The notes: generated by a model not told the origin, from the sequence alone. A stretch of DNA of 59,936 nucleotides from an uncultured Clostridia bacterium (GCA_947595635.1 CANQEU010000006.1:1-59936), one strand, 5' to 3'; shown: positions 1 to 8,461, counted from the first letter of the stretch. Numbers and translations are program-made.

Positions 1-408
1 TAAACGTCCTTTGCTTTCTTTCCCACGAGGGAAAGAAAGTGCCTGCCCGGCACGAGGGCGAAGTAGAGTTATAAATCATATTTTTCAAAGCATAAAAGCT
101 TTGTTTTATATTCCTATGACCGCAGCGTTACCGCCTTGCGCCGGTAACGCTGCTGCTTTAATATTATGTTATATCAAAGGGGGGAGCTGACGCTCCCCCT
201 TAAACCCCCACCTGCTCGCTAAAAGAATTATTTTAATTTAAAATTATTGCCGCTGTCCGCCAAAGACCAAAAGAAAATTATTGCTTTAAAAAACTATTTA
301 AAAAATCGTTTGCGCTCATATACCGTTTAATTTACCGCCCCTGATGCTGTAACATAATCCTTACCAAGGCATAAAATAGTAATAAAAGTTAAGGGAGGCT
401 ATTGCTTT
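1..408. other. Intergenic region with several hairpins, no gene
   Basis: No convincing ORF. Perfect hairpins lie at 14-39 (11-bp arms, ACGA loop), 122-153 (12-bp arms) and about 178-199 (GGGGGAGC arms). They look like terminator stems of a gene to the left of the window plus intergenic repeat debris. The 16 bases at about 205-220 are the exact reverse complement of bases inside the MITE-like copy at 28559-28749, so a remnant of that family may be present. A purine-rich ribosome binding site (AGGGAGG, about 391) precedes the gene at 409. Confidence 0.5.
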
Positions 409-1227
409 ATGTCCGAGGAAAATATTGGTTCAAATGTAGATCTCAGCAACATAAAGGAGGCTGTTTGCATTGACGCATACAGGGTTTACGACAGCTGCTC
501 AGACAAGGATTGCCTTAGCGATTTAAAGGTATATTTCAGTCAGGAAGCTCAAGACCTTGTTGACAGTGCAACAAATGTAAGGCTAAAGGATGTTGACATA
601 ATCAATGTTTACATTGATTTGGAGGCTGTCCCCTTTCATAAGGGCTTTTATTCCGTAGATATGACATATTTTTTTGAGGTCGAGCTTGAGGTTTATGCCG
701 CTCCAAAATCCATTGCGACCGTCGCCAAGGGATTGAGTATTTTCAACAAAAAGGTAATACTCTATGGCAGCGAGGGCAACGTCAAGGTGTTCAGCTCCGA
801 TTATGCTAAGGATGAAAACGACATGCAGGCTCCTCCGATAAGGAACCTGCCGAAGGCTACGGTGCAGGTAGCAAAGCCGATTGCGCTGTCGGCAAAAATC
901 GTAGGCAAATGCGGAGAAAGCACGCCATGCTGTCCGATACCCGATTCAATCGGCCGCAGATTCGGGGCTGAGATACCCGGACACGGCGGAATGCGCGACG
1001 TTCTTGTTACTCTCGGTATCTTCACGATAGTAAGAATAGAAAGAAACGTGCAAATGCTTGTTCCGGCTTATGATTTCTGTGTTCCCGAGAAGGAGTGCGT
1101 TACAACGTCGGATAACCCGTGTGAAATGTTCAGAAGACTTGAATTTCCCACAAGCGAGTTTTTCCCGCCGAAGGTGTCCGATGCGGACGACGACAATTTT
1201 GGCTGCGGATGTAATTGCAGCTGCTAA
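409..1227 (+). CDS. Conserved protein of unknown function with Cys-rich C-terminus
   Basis: 272 residues, ATG start after AGGGAGG. I do not recognise a named family with confidence. No signal peptide or membrane segment is visible. The body is a mixed, probably beta-rich soluble domain, with a middle stretch containing KCGESTPCCPIPDS and an extreme C-terminus GCGCNCSC. Cys-dense tails of this kind are common in clostridial spore-associated proteins, and the 39-residue protein encoded at 25153-25272 ends in a similar GCGCGC tail. A spore coat role is inference only. It is a single gene closed by its own terminator at 1239-1280. Confidence 0.7.
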   Translation: MSEENIGSNVDLSNIKEAVCIDAYRVYDSCSDKDCLSDLKVYFSQEAQDLVDSATNVRLKDVDIINVYIDLEAVPFHKGFYSVDMTYFFEVELEVYAAPKSIATVAKGLSIFNKKVILYGSEGNVKVFSSDYAKDENDMQAPPIRNLPKATVQVAKPIALSAKIVGKCGESTPCCPIPDSIGRRFGAEIPGHGGMRDVLVTLGIFTIVRIERNVQMLVPAYDFCVPEKECVTTSDNPCEMFRRLEFPTSEFFPPKVSDADDDNFGCGCNCSC

Positions 1228-1238
1228 AAAATTATGCC

Positions 1239-1280
1239 AACGGACTGTCTCACATAATGCGGTGAGGCAGTCCGTTTTTA
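1239..1280 (+). terminator. Rho-independent terminator after the 409-1227 gene
   Basis: Stem arms AACGGACTG (1239-1247) and CAGTCCGTT (1268-1276) with further pairing inside, followed by a T run. Confidence 0.85.
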
Positions 1281-1301
1281 TGTAATAACATATAATTTAT
1301 A

Positions 1302-1376
1302 AGTCTGTCGCAGACGTCCAACGCTTAAGAGCGAGGGACAAAGCACCGCGCGGCGGCTGTAACCGTAGCACAGAGG
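1302..1376. other. Hairpin-rich intergenic segment, function unknown
   Basis: Contains GTCTG-TCG-CAGAC (1303-1315), then a GTCC/GGAC stem enclosing CGCT/AGCG, then GC-rich pairing and a T run near 1377. It shares the string CTGTCGCAGA with the structured region at 57100-57215. It lies between convergent genes (409-1227 plus, 1496-1810 minus), so it is not an obvious leader of either. A degenerate repeat or a small RNA are both possible. Confidence 0.3.
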
Positions 1377-1400
1377 TTTTTTATATATAAATACAGCATA

Positions 1401-1437
1401 AGAAAACAGCGTTCGTGCCTGCCGGCACGCAACGCTG
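1401..1437 (-). terminator. Terminator of the LysM gene (minus strand)
   Basis: Arms CAGCGTT..CGTGCC and GGCACG..AACGCTG. On the minus strand the stem is followed by TTTTCTT, which fits termination of the gene at 1496-1810. Confidence 0.7.
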
Positions 1438-1495
1438 CTTGCTTTATATGATTTACCTGATTTGAAGTGGCTTTCGCTTATTAAAAGCCGCTTTT

Positions 1496-1810
1496 TCAAT
1501 CGCGAAGTCTTATAAACGATCCCGGATAAATCACGTTTGGATCCTCAAAGTTGTTTCTTTTTATAATATCGTCTACGGATATGCCGTAGTTTTTCGCTAT
1601 GGAAAAAAGTGTGTCGCCCGGACGAACGGCATACCATTGCGGTACATTTTTGTTCCCGATTGGAATTTTAAGCTTTTGTCCGGGATATATTCTGTCGGGA
1701 AATGCAAGTCCGTTGTATCTTGCAATATCATTTACAGTAACGCCGAAAAACTGGGCTATTCCCCAAAGAGTGTCGCCCGGCTCGACGGTATAAACTACCA
1801 TTGACATCAT
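1496..1810 (-). CDS. Small double-LysM protein
   Basis: 104 residues made almost entirely of two LysM domains (about residues 5-50 and 58-102). Both have the typical start Y-x-V-x-PGDTL-x-x-IA and end near YPG(Q/S). LysM domains bind N-acetylglucosamine-containing glycans, mainly peptidoglycan. No signal peptide is visible, so the protein could act in the mother cell or forespore, as small clostridial LysM spore proteins such as SafA relatives do; that placement is inference. AAGGAG precedes the start, and a second ATG two codons in is an alternative. It is divergent from enolase. Confidence 0.88.
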   Translation of the reverse strand: MMSMVVYTVEPGDTLWGIAQFFGVTVNDIARYNGLAFPDRIYPGQKLKIPIGNKNVPQWYAVRPGDTLFSIAKNYGISVDDIIKRNNFEDPNVIYPGSFIRLRD

Positions 1811-1934
1811 TTTGCTCCTTTCGTTTTAACTATTAATAATATATGTAATTTTATCCAAGTCGTGAATACTCGTCCTCAATTTGTGCAAAATAAAAGAAAA
1901 TAATGCCATACGGATTGGCAAAGGGAGGATAATA

Positions 1935-3203
1935 ATGAGCTTTTTAATCAAAAGGGTCAGAGGCAGAGAGATAATTGATTCAAGAGGTAACCCCACGGTC
2001 GAGGCTGAAATTACCCTTGATTGCGGCTTGATTGCAAGGGCAAGCGTTCCTTCGGGCGCTTCAACAGGAAAATATGAAGCGGTGGAGCTTCGCGACGGCG
2101 ATGAAAAAAGATTTAACGGACTTGGAGTGAAAAGGGCGGTTGAAAATATACGCAGAGAAATATCCCCCGCTTTGTGCGGTAAAAATCCGCTTAAGCAGGA
2201 GGAAATAGACGCTTTGCTTGTTTCGCTCGACAATACCGAAAACAAGTCCCGCCTTGGCGCGAACGCTACGCTTGCGGTTTCAATAGCCTGCGCGCGTGCG
2301 GCGGCTTCGATTTTGGAGCTTCCGCTATACCGTTATGTTGGCGGCTGCTTCGCGCATACTTTGCCTGTGCCGATGATGAATATTTTAAACGGTGGAGCGC
2401 ACGCGGACAATAACCTTGACGTTCAGGAGTTTATGATACTGCCGGTTGGGGCAAAAAGCTTTGCCGAGGGATTAAGACAGTGTTGCGAGGTTTATCACAC
2501 GCTGAAAAAAATATTAAAGGAAAAGGGACTTTCCACCGCCATAGGCGACGAAGGCGGATTTGCTCCGTCCCTGAATGACGAAAGCGACGCTATTGAGTTT
2601 ATACTAAGAGCCATTGAACAAGCAGGCTTTAAGCCGGAAAGTGAGTTTATGATTTCGCTCGACGCGGCGGCAAGCGAGTGGAAGGGCGGCGCCGTGGGAG
2701 AATATATTATGCCAAAGAAAAAGGAGAGCAAAACGAGCTCTCAGCTTTGCGAATATTGGAAAGACCTTAGTGAAAAATATCCTATTTTCTCAATAGAGGA
2801 TCCGCTTGATGAGAATGACTGGGACGGCTGGAGGGCTATGACTGACAGCATTGGCGAAGCTCTGACTCTTGTCGGCGACGATCTTTTCGTAACGAATTAT
2901 GACAGACTGAAAAAGGGCATATCGCTTGGCTGCGGCAATTCCATTTTAATAAAGCCGAATCAGATAGGCACTCTGAGCGAAACGGCAAAAGCCGTGTTTA
3001 CGGCAAAAAATCACGGCTTTAAGACTATAATGTCGCACCGCTCCGGTGAAACCGAGGATACAACGATTGCGGATTTAGCCGTAGGGCTTTCTACCGGGTA
3101 TATAAAAACCGGCGCTCCGTGCCGCACTGACAGAACGGCAAAATACAACCGCTTACTAAGAATAGAGGAACAGCTTGGCAGGACGTCGTCATACGGAATA
3201 TGA
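1935..3203 (+). CDS. eno: Enolase (phosphopyruvate hydratase)
   Basis: 422 residues, the usual length. It converts 2-phosphoglycerate to phosphoenolpyruvate in glycolysis (cytosolic, Mg2+ dependent). Visible family signatures: RGREIIDSRGNPTVEAE at the N-terminus, the SGAST loop, AIGDEGGFAP, the metal ligand context SIEDPLDENDWDG, VGDDLFVTN, the lysine-bearing LIKPNQIGTLSET block and MSHRSGETEDT. In the LIKPNQIGT block a Pro stands where Val or Phe is more usual. The ATG at 1935 was chosen because AGGGAGG lies directly upstream and family alignment starts there; an in-frame ATG at 1881 lacks a binding site. Transcribed alone, with a terminator at 3263. Confidence 0.97.
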   Translation: MSFLIKRVRGREIIDSRGNPTVEAEITLDCGLIARASVPSGASTGKYEAVELRDGDEKRFNGLGVKRAVENIRREISPALCGKNPLKQEEIDALLVSLDNTENKSRLGANATLAVSIACARAAASILELPLYRYVGGCFAHTLPVPMMNILNGGAHADNNLDVQEFMILPVGAKSFAEGLRQCCEVYHTLKKILKEKGLSTAIGDEGGFAPSLNDESDAIEFILRAIEQAGFKPESEFMISLDAAASEWKGGAVGEYIMPKKKESKTSSQLCEYWKDLSEKYPIFSIEDPLDENDWDGWRAMTDSIGEALTLVGDDLFVTNYDRLKKGISLGCGNSILIKPNQIGTLSETAKAVFTAKNHGFKTIMSHRSGETEDTTIADLAVGLSTGYIKTGAPCRTDRTAKYNRLLRIEEQLGRTSSYGI

Positions 3204-3262
3204 AACGCTGCGACCGGGCGGTTTTGTTAATTGAATAATCCTATATTGCCGTGATTAAATCA

Positions 3263-3296
3263 AGAGCGGAGCAGTCTGTGCTCCGCTCTGTTTATA
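3263..3296 (+). terminator. Terminator after enolase
   Basis: Perfect 11-bp arms AGAGCGGAGCA (3263-3273) and TGCTCCGCTCT (3279-3289), followed by GTTTATATAG. Confidence 0.85.
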
Positions 3297-3343
3297 TAGT
3301 TACATAAGATAATATATTTGCTAAAATATACAGCCTTGTAATA

Positions 3344-3372
3344 TTGTGTTTTGTCGGAAAAAGTTGTATAAT
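3344..3372 (+). promoter_or_regulatory. Sigma-A-type promoter
   Basis: TTGTGT (3344-3349), 17-bp spacer, TATAAT (3367-3372), about 45 bases upstream of the gene at 3419. Confidence 0.65.
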
Positions 3373-3418
3373 TTTGTCGTATAAAATTATAATGATAAAA
3401 CCGAAAGGCTGTGATAAT

Positions 3419-4573
3419 ATGATATGTCCGAATTGCGGCAGGCAGGTCGACGACAGCAGCAGATACTGTCCCGACTGCGGCTCTGATATATTTTCATCCG
3501 CGCGGGAGCGTGAAATATACAGCAACAGCGCGGAAAAACGTATTGATAATGAGCTGCGTCAGCTTGAAATGGAAGAAAAAAGAAACAACGGCAACGCGGA
3601 TTATATGTCAGATTCTTATTATTCCGACAATTTTACTGAAAACGGCAACTATACGGAGCAGAATAAACAGGACGTTACAAAAATCTTTGACAACAGCGCG
3701 CTGACAAAGGAGGGCTATGCTCCGTTTGCGCCTGACGATATAGACGAATACGGCAACGAAAAAAATCAAAAGCACAGAAATTTATTCATAGCTGTTATAA
3801 TCTGCGGCTCAATCGTTATCATAGGGCTTATCGCCTTTGCGGCTATATTATTAGGAAGAAGCTGCAATTCAGGCGATGCCGCGGTAATTCCTACAAGCGC
3901 GACCGAGAAAATATCAGAGCCGAGCGCTCCGACGACCGCAACGTCCGTAAGGGCAAAGGTGCCGGATGTTTTGAACGAGCCTGAATCGGTTGCTGTGAAC
4001 GCGATAGAAAACAGGGGACTTAAGGCAAGCGTAATAAAGCAGACGAGTGAAACCGTGGAGAGCGGATGTGTTATCGCACAAAATCCTAACGGAGGCGAAA
4101 TGGTTGAAAAGGGCTCAACTGTTGTAATTTCCGTCTCCCTCGGGCCTGAAAGCACACAAGAGCCTGACACGGAAACAAGCGAGGATACTACTACAGCCGA
4201 AACCGAGGCAAGTGAGCAGCAGACGGACGTCTATGGGCAGCAGACGACCGAGCCTGAGGAGGCCACAGACGCGCCGCCGACAGAGCCTTTAGAGCGCATA
4301 GATACATATATACTGCCGGAAAGCAGTTCAAGATACCTTGACTATACCGACCTTGCCGATATAAACGGCTTCGAGCTTGTGCTTGCAAGGAACGAGATTT
4401 ATGCCCGTCATGGCAGGAAATTTGAGGATTCGGAAATTCAGGAGTATTTTGACAGATGCACATGGTATCACGGAACGACAGAGCCCGAGGATTTTGATGA
4501 GAAAACGCTTAACGGCTATGAGAGGGCAAATGTTGATTTTATATTGCAGAAGGAATACGGAAACACGCAGTAA
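3419..4573 (+). CDS. Zinc-ribbon / PASTA / YARHG single-pass membrane protein
   Basis: 384 residues. In order: N-terminal zinc ribbon (CPNCG..CPDCG, residues 3-23), acidic cytoplasmic linker, one transmembrane helix (about residues 122-148), a PASTA domain starting VPDVLNEPE and ending VISVSLG, a long Thr/Glu/Pro-rich linker, and a C-terminal YARHG-type domain with the diagnostic ARNEIYARHGRKF. PASTA domains bind beta-lactam-like or muropeptide ligands in Ser/Thr kinases; YARHG domains are extracellular modules of unknown role. No kinase domain is present, so this looks like a stand-alone envelope sensor or scaffold (inference). The start at ATG 3419 places the zinc ribbon at the extreme N-terminus. 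Confidence 0.88.
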   Translation: MICPNCGRQVDDSSRYCPDCGSDIFSSAREREIYSNSAEKRIDNELRQLEMEEKRNNGNADYMSDSYYSDNFTENGNYTEQNKQDVTKIFDNSALTKEGYAPFAPDDIDEYGNEKNQKHRNLFIAVIICGSIVIIGLIAFAAILLGRSCNSGDAAVIPTSATEKISEPSAPTTATSVRAKVPDVLNEPESVAVNAIENRGLKASVIKQTSETVESGCVIAQNPNGGEMVEKGSTVVISVSLGPESTQEPDTETSEDTTTAETEASEQQTDVYGQQTTEPEEATDAPPTEPLERIDTYILPESSSRYLDYTDLADINGFELVLARNEIYARHGRKFEDSEIQEYFDRCTWYHGTTEPEDFDEKTLNGYERANVDFILQKEYGNTQ

Positions 4574-4702
4574 AAGCGATACACCCGGTCGCAGCGTCCC
4601 CCGCCTGAAAAGGCGGGGGACGCTGCGGTACTTCGGCGGGGAATGATATTCCGCGCCGAAGTACCGCAGGAGCGAGGCTCCCTGCGACCGGGTGCGGTCG
4701 CT
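4574..4702. repeat. Four-way-junction palindromic element
   Basis: An outer stem (4574-4594 with 4682-4702, core ACCCGGTCGCAG/CTGCGACCGGGT) closes three internal hairpins: 4595-4622 (11-bp perfect GC-rich stem), 4623-4669 (about 16-bp stem CTGCGGTACTTCGGC) and 4670-4681 (GAGC/GCTC). The whole block folds as a cloverleaf. It directly follows the stop codon of the 3419-4573 gene, so it could act as that gene's terminator or 3' stabiliser, but no T run follows. It is not a tRNA: no T-loop or anticodon arm geometry. Confidence 0.75.
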
Positions 4703-4818
4703 TGGCTGCTTTAAATACATTTGTCATTATATTTTTGATAGCCGCCTCTCATTTTTATCTGCTGTAAAAAATAAATTGCAATCCTACAAATATCTGCCAA
4801 ATCAGCGCCGGCTTTTAC

Positions 4819-4847
4819 TTGACACGTTAAATTTGAATAATTATAAT
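4819..4847 (+). promoter_or_regulatory. Promoter of the XRE-cupin / acyl-CoA ligase operon
   Basis: Consensus TTGACA (4819-4824), 17-bp spacer, TATAAT (4842-4847), 45 bases before the start at 4893. Confidence 0.88.
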
Positions 4848-4892
4848 AATATAGATATGTTGTGTATGCAATTAAAAAAGGAGGATATAAGC

Positions 4893-5468
4893 ATGGAGGC
4901 AAAACTTGTTGAAACAGCAAACCGAATACGTGGTTTGAGAGAGCTTATGGACATTTCTGCGGAGGAAATGGCGAAAGCTACAAACACTACTGTTGATGAT
5001 TATCTTAAGCTTGAAAGCGGAGAAAAAGACTTTGGCTTTACTTTTCTTAATAACTGTGCCGAAAAGCTCGGCGTAGATATTGTTGAAATATTAACCGGCG
5101 AAAATCCGCACCTTTCGCATTATTCGGTAGTAAGAAAGGGCAAGGGTCTTGATATTAAGCGCCGCGCCGGATTTACATATCAGCATTTGGGCTATCGCTT
5201 TAAAAATAAGCTCGCGGAGGCTTTTTTGGTTACTGCCCCGTATAACGAGGACGAGCAGGATAAGCCGATAACACTTTCGGTTCATCCGGGTCAGGAATTT
5301 GACTATGTGCTCAAGGGTCAGCTTCTTGTTGCTCTTGAAGATCATCTGGAAACGCTCAGCGAGGGCGATTCCATTTACTATGATTCAAGCAGAGGTCACG
5401 GAATGATTGCAGCCGGCGGACAGGATTGCGAGTTTCTGGCTGTTACGATACACGCTCCCAAGAAATAA
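4893..5468 (+). CDS. XRE-family regulator with C-terminal cupin domain
   Basis: 191 residues. Helix-turn-helix XRE domain at about residues 7-65 ([20 protein letters not shown]), then a cupin-2 beta-barrel (about 110-188) with the typical [14 protein letters not shown] strand and [13 protein letters not shown]. Proteins of this build sense small ligands through the cupin and usually regulate the adjacent operon. The next gene, an acyl-CoA ligase, follows after 23 bases without a terminator, so the pair is one operon and the ligase substrate or product is the likely effector (inference). ATG at 4893 is preceded by AAAGGAGG; upstream in-frame codons lie within the promoter and are rejected. Confidence 0.92.
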   Translation: MEAKLVETANRIRGLRELMDISAEEMAKATNTTVDDYLKLESGEKDFGFTFLNNCAEKLGVDIVEILTGENPHLSHYSVVRKGKGLDIKRRAGFTYQHLGYRFKNKLAEAFLVTAPYNEDEQDKPITLSVHPGQEFDYVLKGQLLVALEDHLETLSEGDSIYYDSSRGHGMIAAGGQDCEFLAVTIHAPKK

Positions 5469-5491
5469 AATTTATTCAAGAGGTAGAAAAG

Positions 5492-7147
5492 ATGCTTAAT
5501 ATTCATCAAAAATTTTGCAGAGAAACCTTTTATAACGGAATGCTTGTTGATTTCAAGCCCGTTTATGAGGATAATTTTAATTTTTCATACGATGTAATCG
5601 ACGTAATTGCCAAGGAGGAGCCAAGCCGCCGCGCAATGGTCTGGTGTGACCAGCACGGCAACGAGCGCACCTTTACATTCGCGGATATTTCACGCTACAG
5701 CAGTAAGGCAGCGAATTTGTTTAAGTCCGTCGGCATAAAAAAGGGCGATACCGTTATGCTTGTTCTTAAACGGCATTATCAGTTCTGGTTCGCGGTTTTG
5801 GCGCTGCATAAGATTGGCGCTATAGGCATTCCGGCGACGAACCTCTTAACAAAAAAGGATTATATATATCGCTTTAACGCCGCAGGTGTTTCGGCTGTGC
5901 TTGCGACGTCCGACGGTGAGGTGCAGCAGCATATAGACGATGCTCTGCCGCAGTCGCCCACACTGAAATATAAATTTTCGGTCAAGGGCAAGGGTCTTGA
6001 CGACAGCTGGATAGACTTCGATTCCGAAATTGAAAAGCAAAGCGATGATTTTCCGCGCAACGATGTTATGGCGCACGACCCCAGTCTGCTTTACTTTACA
6101 TCGGGAACTACAGGAATGCCGAAGATGGTATATCACGACAATACATATCCTCTTGGCCATATTATCACCGCAAAATACTGGCATAATGTTGACCCGGACG
6201 GACTTCATCTTACAATTTCTGACACAGGCTGGATGAAGGCTATGTGGGGCAAGCTGTATGGTCAGTGGTTTATGGAGGGCGCAATTTTTGTTTGCGACTT
6301 TGATAAGTTTGCGCCGGCAGACCTGCTTCCGCTGTTTAAAAAATACAATATCACCACCTTCTGCGCTCCGCCTACAATATACCGTTTCTTTATAAAAGAG
6401 GATCTTTCAAAATATGATCTGTCAAGTCTTAAGTATGTTTCCACCGCAGGCGAGGCGTTAAACCCGGAGGTTTATAATCAAATATACGCCGCTACCGGCT
6501 TAAAGCTTATGGAGGCGTTCGGTCAGACCGAAACAACGCTGACGCTCGGCAATTTCATCGGAACTACTCCGAAGCCCGGCTCAATGGGCAAGCCGTCTCC
6601 CGGATATGACGTTGACCTTGTTGACGCGCAGGGAAATCCCGTTGATACCGGCGTTGTCGGCGAGGTAGTGCTTCGCACGACAAACGGCAAGCCGTGCGGT
6701 ATGTTCAACGGATATTATCAAAATCCGGAGCTTACAAAGAGCGTATGGTACAACGACCTTTATCACACCGGCGACACGGCATGGAAGGACGAGGACGGCT
6801 ACTATTGGTATGTCGGCAGAACCGACGATATAATAAAGTCGTCCGGCTACCGTATCGGGCCGTTTGAGATAGAGAGCGTTATAATGGAGCTGCCGTGCTG
6901 CACGGAATGCGCTATAACCGGTGTGCCTGACCCGATAAGAGGTCAGGTTGTAAAAGCCACTATCGTACTTGCCAATGGCTATACTCCAAGCGACGAGCTT
7001 AAAAAAGAAATTCAGGATTATGTTAAAAAGCAGACTGCGCCTTACAAATATCCGAGAGTTGTTGAGTTTGTCGATGAGCTGCCAAAGACGATAAGCGGAA
7101 AGATAAGAAGAGTTGAAATTCGCGAAGAGGACGGGGCAAACGATTAA
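5492..7147 (+). CDS. AMP-forming acyl-CoA synthetase (acetyl/medium-chain type)
   Basis: 551 residues, full length for the ANL superfamily. It activates a carboxylate with ATP to an acyl-adenylate and transfers it to CoA. Visible motifs: the P-loop-like [11 protein letters not shown] (about residue 200), AFGQTETT, the hinge region [20 protein letters not shown] (about 440) and the C-terminal catalytic Lys context [10 protein letters not shown] (about 530). The WC-rich N-terminus and the [16 protein letters not shown] segment resemble ACSM-like medium-chain or benzoate/acetate ligases; exact substrate not assignable. Co-transcribed with the XRE-cupin gene. Start at ATG 5492 chosen after a weak AGAGG; the longer ORF overlaps the upstream gene. 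Confidence 0.9.
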   Translation: MLNIHQKFCRETFYNGMLVDFKPVYEDNFNFSYDVIDVIAKEEPSRRAMVWCDQHGNERTFTFADISRYSSKAANLFKSVGIKKGDTVMLVLKRHYQFWFAVLALHKIGAIGIPATNLLTKKDYIYRFNAAGVSAVLATSDGEVQQHIDDALPQSPTLKYKFSVKGKGLDDSWIDFDSEIEKQSDDFPRNDVMAHDPSLLYFTSGTTGMPKMVYHDNTYPLGHIITAKYWHNVDPDGLHLTISDTGWMKAMWGKLYGQWFMEGAIFVCDFDKFAPADLLPLFKKYNITTFCAPPTIYRFFIKEDLSKYDLSSLKYVSTAGEALNPEVYNQIYAATGLKLMEAFGQTETTLTLGNFIGTTPKPGSMGKPSPGYDVDLVDAQGNPVDTGVVGEVVLRTTNGKPCGMFNGYYQNPELTKSVWYNDLYHTGDTAWKDEDGYYWYVGRTDDIIKSSGYRIGPFEIESVIMELPCCTECAITGVPDPIRGQVVKATIVLANGYTPSDELKKEIQDYVKKQTAPYKYPRVVEFVDELPKTISGKIRRVEIREEDGAND

Positions 7148-7170
7148 AATTTTATAATAAAACACATTAA

Positions 7171-7196
7171 AGCGCACGTTGCGTTCAACGTGCGCT
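7171..7196. repeat. Left direct repeat of MITE-like copy A (hairpin)
   Basis: 26 bp, itself a perfect hairpin (11-bp arms AGCGCACGTTG / CAACGTGCGCT). Repeated at 7651-7676 with one C/T difference in the loop. Confidence 0.85.
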
Positions 7197-7650
7197 GAGT
7201 TTGTCGATAAACCGATTTTGGCAGGCGAAAAATAAAGTTTTCGCCTGCCTTTTTCAAAAGGTGGCGGTTTCCAAAGGCTCTGCCTTTGGTCGCAGCCGGC
7301 TGGCTGCGAAATTCCCCTGCGTTTCAAAGCGCAGGAGGGGCGAAAAACAGTCCGGTGGACTGTTTTTCGGTGGGGCATCGTCACCGAGCGCCGCCTGTGG
7401 CGGATTAAGCGAGGCGATTTTTGGCAACCGCTAAATCCCCTTTTTTGTTCGCTCAAAAAATACTTTGATTTTAATTCGTGTTATAAAGGCTTATTTACGG
7501 GTATAAAAGCTTAATCAAGCAAAATTCCCTTGTGCGAGAATGATGAGGTGCAGGAGAAGCGAAGCTTCTCCTGCAAAAAATAAAATCTTAAGCAGCAGTG
7601 CCGACTGCGGTTCAAGGATTAAATGGACAAAAACGCTTTTTGACAGGCTG
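7197..7650 (+). mobile_element. MITE-like non-coding element, copy A
   Basis: About 454 bp without a credible gene. It begins AGTTTGTCGATAAACC and ends TTTTTGACAGGCTG; the ends are imperfect inverted repeats (AGTTTGTCGATAA against AGCCTGTCAAAAA). Internal landmarks shared with copy C (45091-45410): the right-hand 150 bp including ACGGGTATAAAAGC, GAGAATGATGAGGTGC and a perfect hairpin at 7551-7575. Specific to this copy is a run of five or six consecutive hairpins (about 7221-7400). It is flanked by a 26-bp duplication of a terminator stem. The weak ORF at 7201-7434 has no ribosome binding site and is rejected. Confidence 0.75.
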
Positions 7651-7676
7651 AGCGCACGTTGTGTTCAACGTGCGCT
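7651..7676. repeat. Right direct repeat of MITE-like copy A (hairpin)
   Basis: Second copy of the 26-bp hairpin, followed by TTCGCTT. It lies between the convergent acyl-CoA ligase and adenosyltransferase genes and probably was the original shared terminator. Confidence 0.85.
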
Positions 7677-7713
7677 TTCGCTTATATAAATAGGTTTGCC
7701 GCTTTCTAAAATC

Positions 7714-8226
7714 TCACATCTCAACTCCGGCTCTCGGCGGAGCGCCGGCACTGAACGGGTGCTTTATACATTCAAATTTTGTCGCGTAGTCTGAAAGTGA
7801 AATAAATTTTAATTCGACATCGTGCCCCGTCAGCAATATTTCGGTATTATTTTTATTTATTTCTTTTATATAATTGTATAGATATGATGATGTGAAAAAG
7901 CCGCAGTCCGAAAGGGTGAAAAACTCGTCTATTACTATCATATCGTATTGCTCGCGCCTGTCCTTAATATATTCAAGCGTGCGCTCGTATCTTCCGCGCT
8001 CGCTTTCAAGCTCGGATTCATTCATTTCAAACGTGAATTTAAGCTCCTTCGGGCAGGGGTAAAGCTCTATGCCGCTTATCCCCGACAGTATGCTCCGCTC
8101 GCCGGTGGCGGATGCTTTAAAAAGCTGAACAACAAGAACTCTGAAGCCGTTTCCTGCGGCACGAATCGCCGCCCCGATTGCCGAGCAGGTTTTGCCCTTG
8201 CCGTTTCCGTAATATATATGGAGCAT
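7714..8226 (-). CDS. cobO: Cob(I)yrinic acid a,c-diamide adenosyltransferase (CobA/BtuR type)
   Basis: 170 residues. It transfers the adenosyl group of ATP to Co(I) corrinoids, making adenosylcobalamin for cobalamin-dependent enzymes. P-loop of this family at residues 7-13 (GNGKGKT), followed by AAIRAAGNG, and the Walker-B-like MIVIDEFF; C-terminal HPFSAGAPPRAGVE is typical (family: KHPF..G..A..GIE..). GAGGTGATAAA precedes the ATG at 8226. No other cobalamin genes are nearby, consistent with corrinoid salvage (inference). Confidence 0.9.
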   Translation of the reverse strand: MLHIYYGNGKGKTCSAIGAAIRAAGNGFRVLVVQLFKASATGERSILSGISGIELYPCPKELKFTFEMNESELESERGRYERTLEYIKDRREQYDMIVIDEFFTLSDCGFFTSSYLYNYIKEINKNNTEILLTGHDVELKFISLSDYATKFECIKHPFSAGAPPRAGVEM

Positions 8227-8329
8227 TTTATCACCTCGAAATTATGAGCGGTACAAAAATTAGGTATTGAAATTTTTATGATAAAATCTTATTATATAAA
8301 TAATTGATTGTCAAGAAGGAGGAAGCCGT

Positions 8330-8461
8330 GTGAAGCAGTATAAAGCAAAGGGCAGGAAAAAAGCCGACAAACGCACTTGGTTTGTTAGAATAATGGCTTT
8401 GGTCGTGGCTCTGCTTATGGTAGGCTCTGTTTTTGCCGTTTTAATGTCGAATTACACGTGA
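8330..8461 (+). CDS. 43-residue single-pass membrane protein
   Basis: GTG start after AAGGAGGAAGCC; the in-phase neighbouring GTG at 8328 runs straight into TGA, so 8330 is the usable start. The product has a very basic N-terminus (KQYKAKGRKKADKR) and one hydrophobic helix (IMALVVALLMVGSVFAVLM), ending outside or in the membrane. Function unknown. It lies just upstream of the S10 operon promoter; its own strong ribosome binding site and clean codon structure support a real gene. Confidence 0.72.
   Translation: MKQYKAKGRKKADKRTWFVRIMALVVALLMVGSVFAVLMSNYT

Noticed and set aside
801-1025. Antisense ORF inside the 409-1227 gene and similar shadows in the ribosomal and phage regions
   Set aside because: They overlap well-supported genes in other frames and lack ribosome binding sites and recognisable domains.
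4574-4702. tRNA or tmRNA-like gene suggested by the cloverleaf
   Set aside because: Stem lengths, absence of a T-loop (TTCNANN), of an anticodon loop of 7 bases and of CCA rule out tRNA.
7201-7434. 77-codon ORF between the acyl-CoA ligase and cobO
   Set aside because: No ribosome binding site; it crosses several hairpins of the MITE-like element and has an implausible composition.
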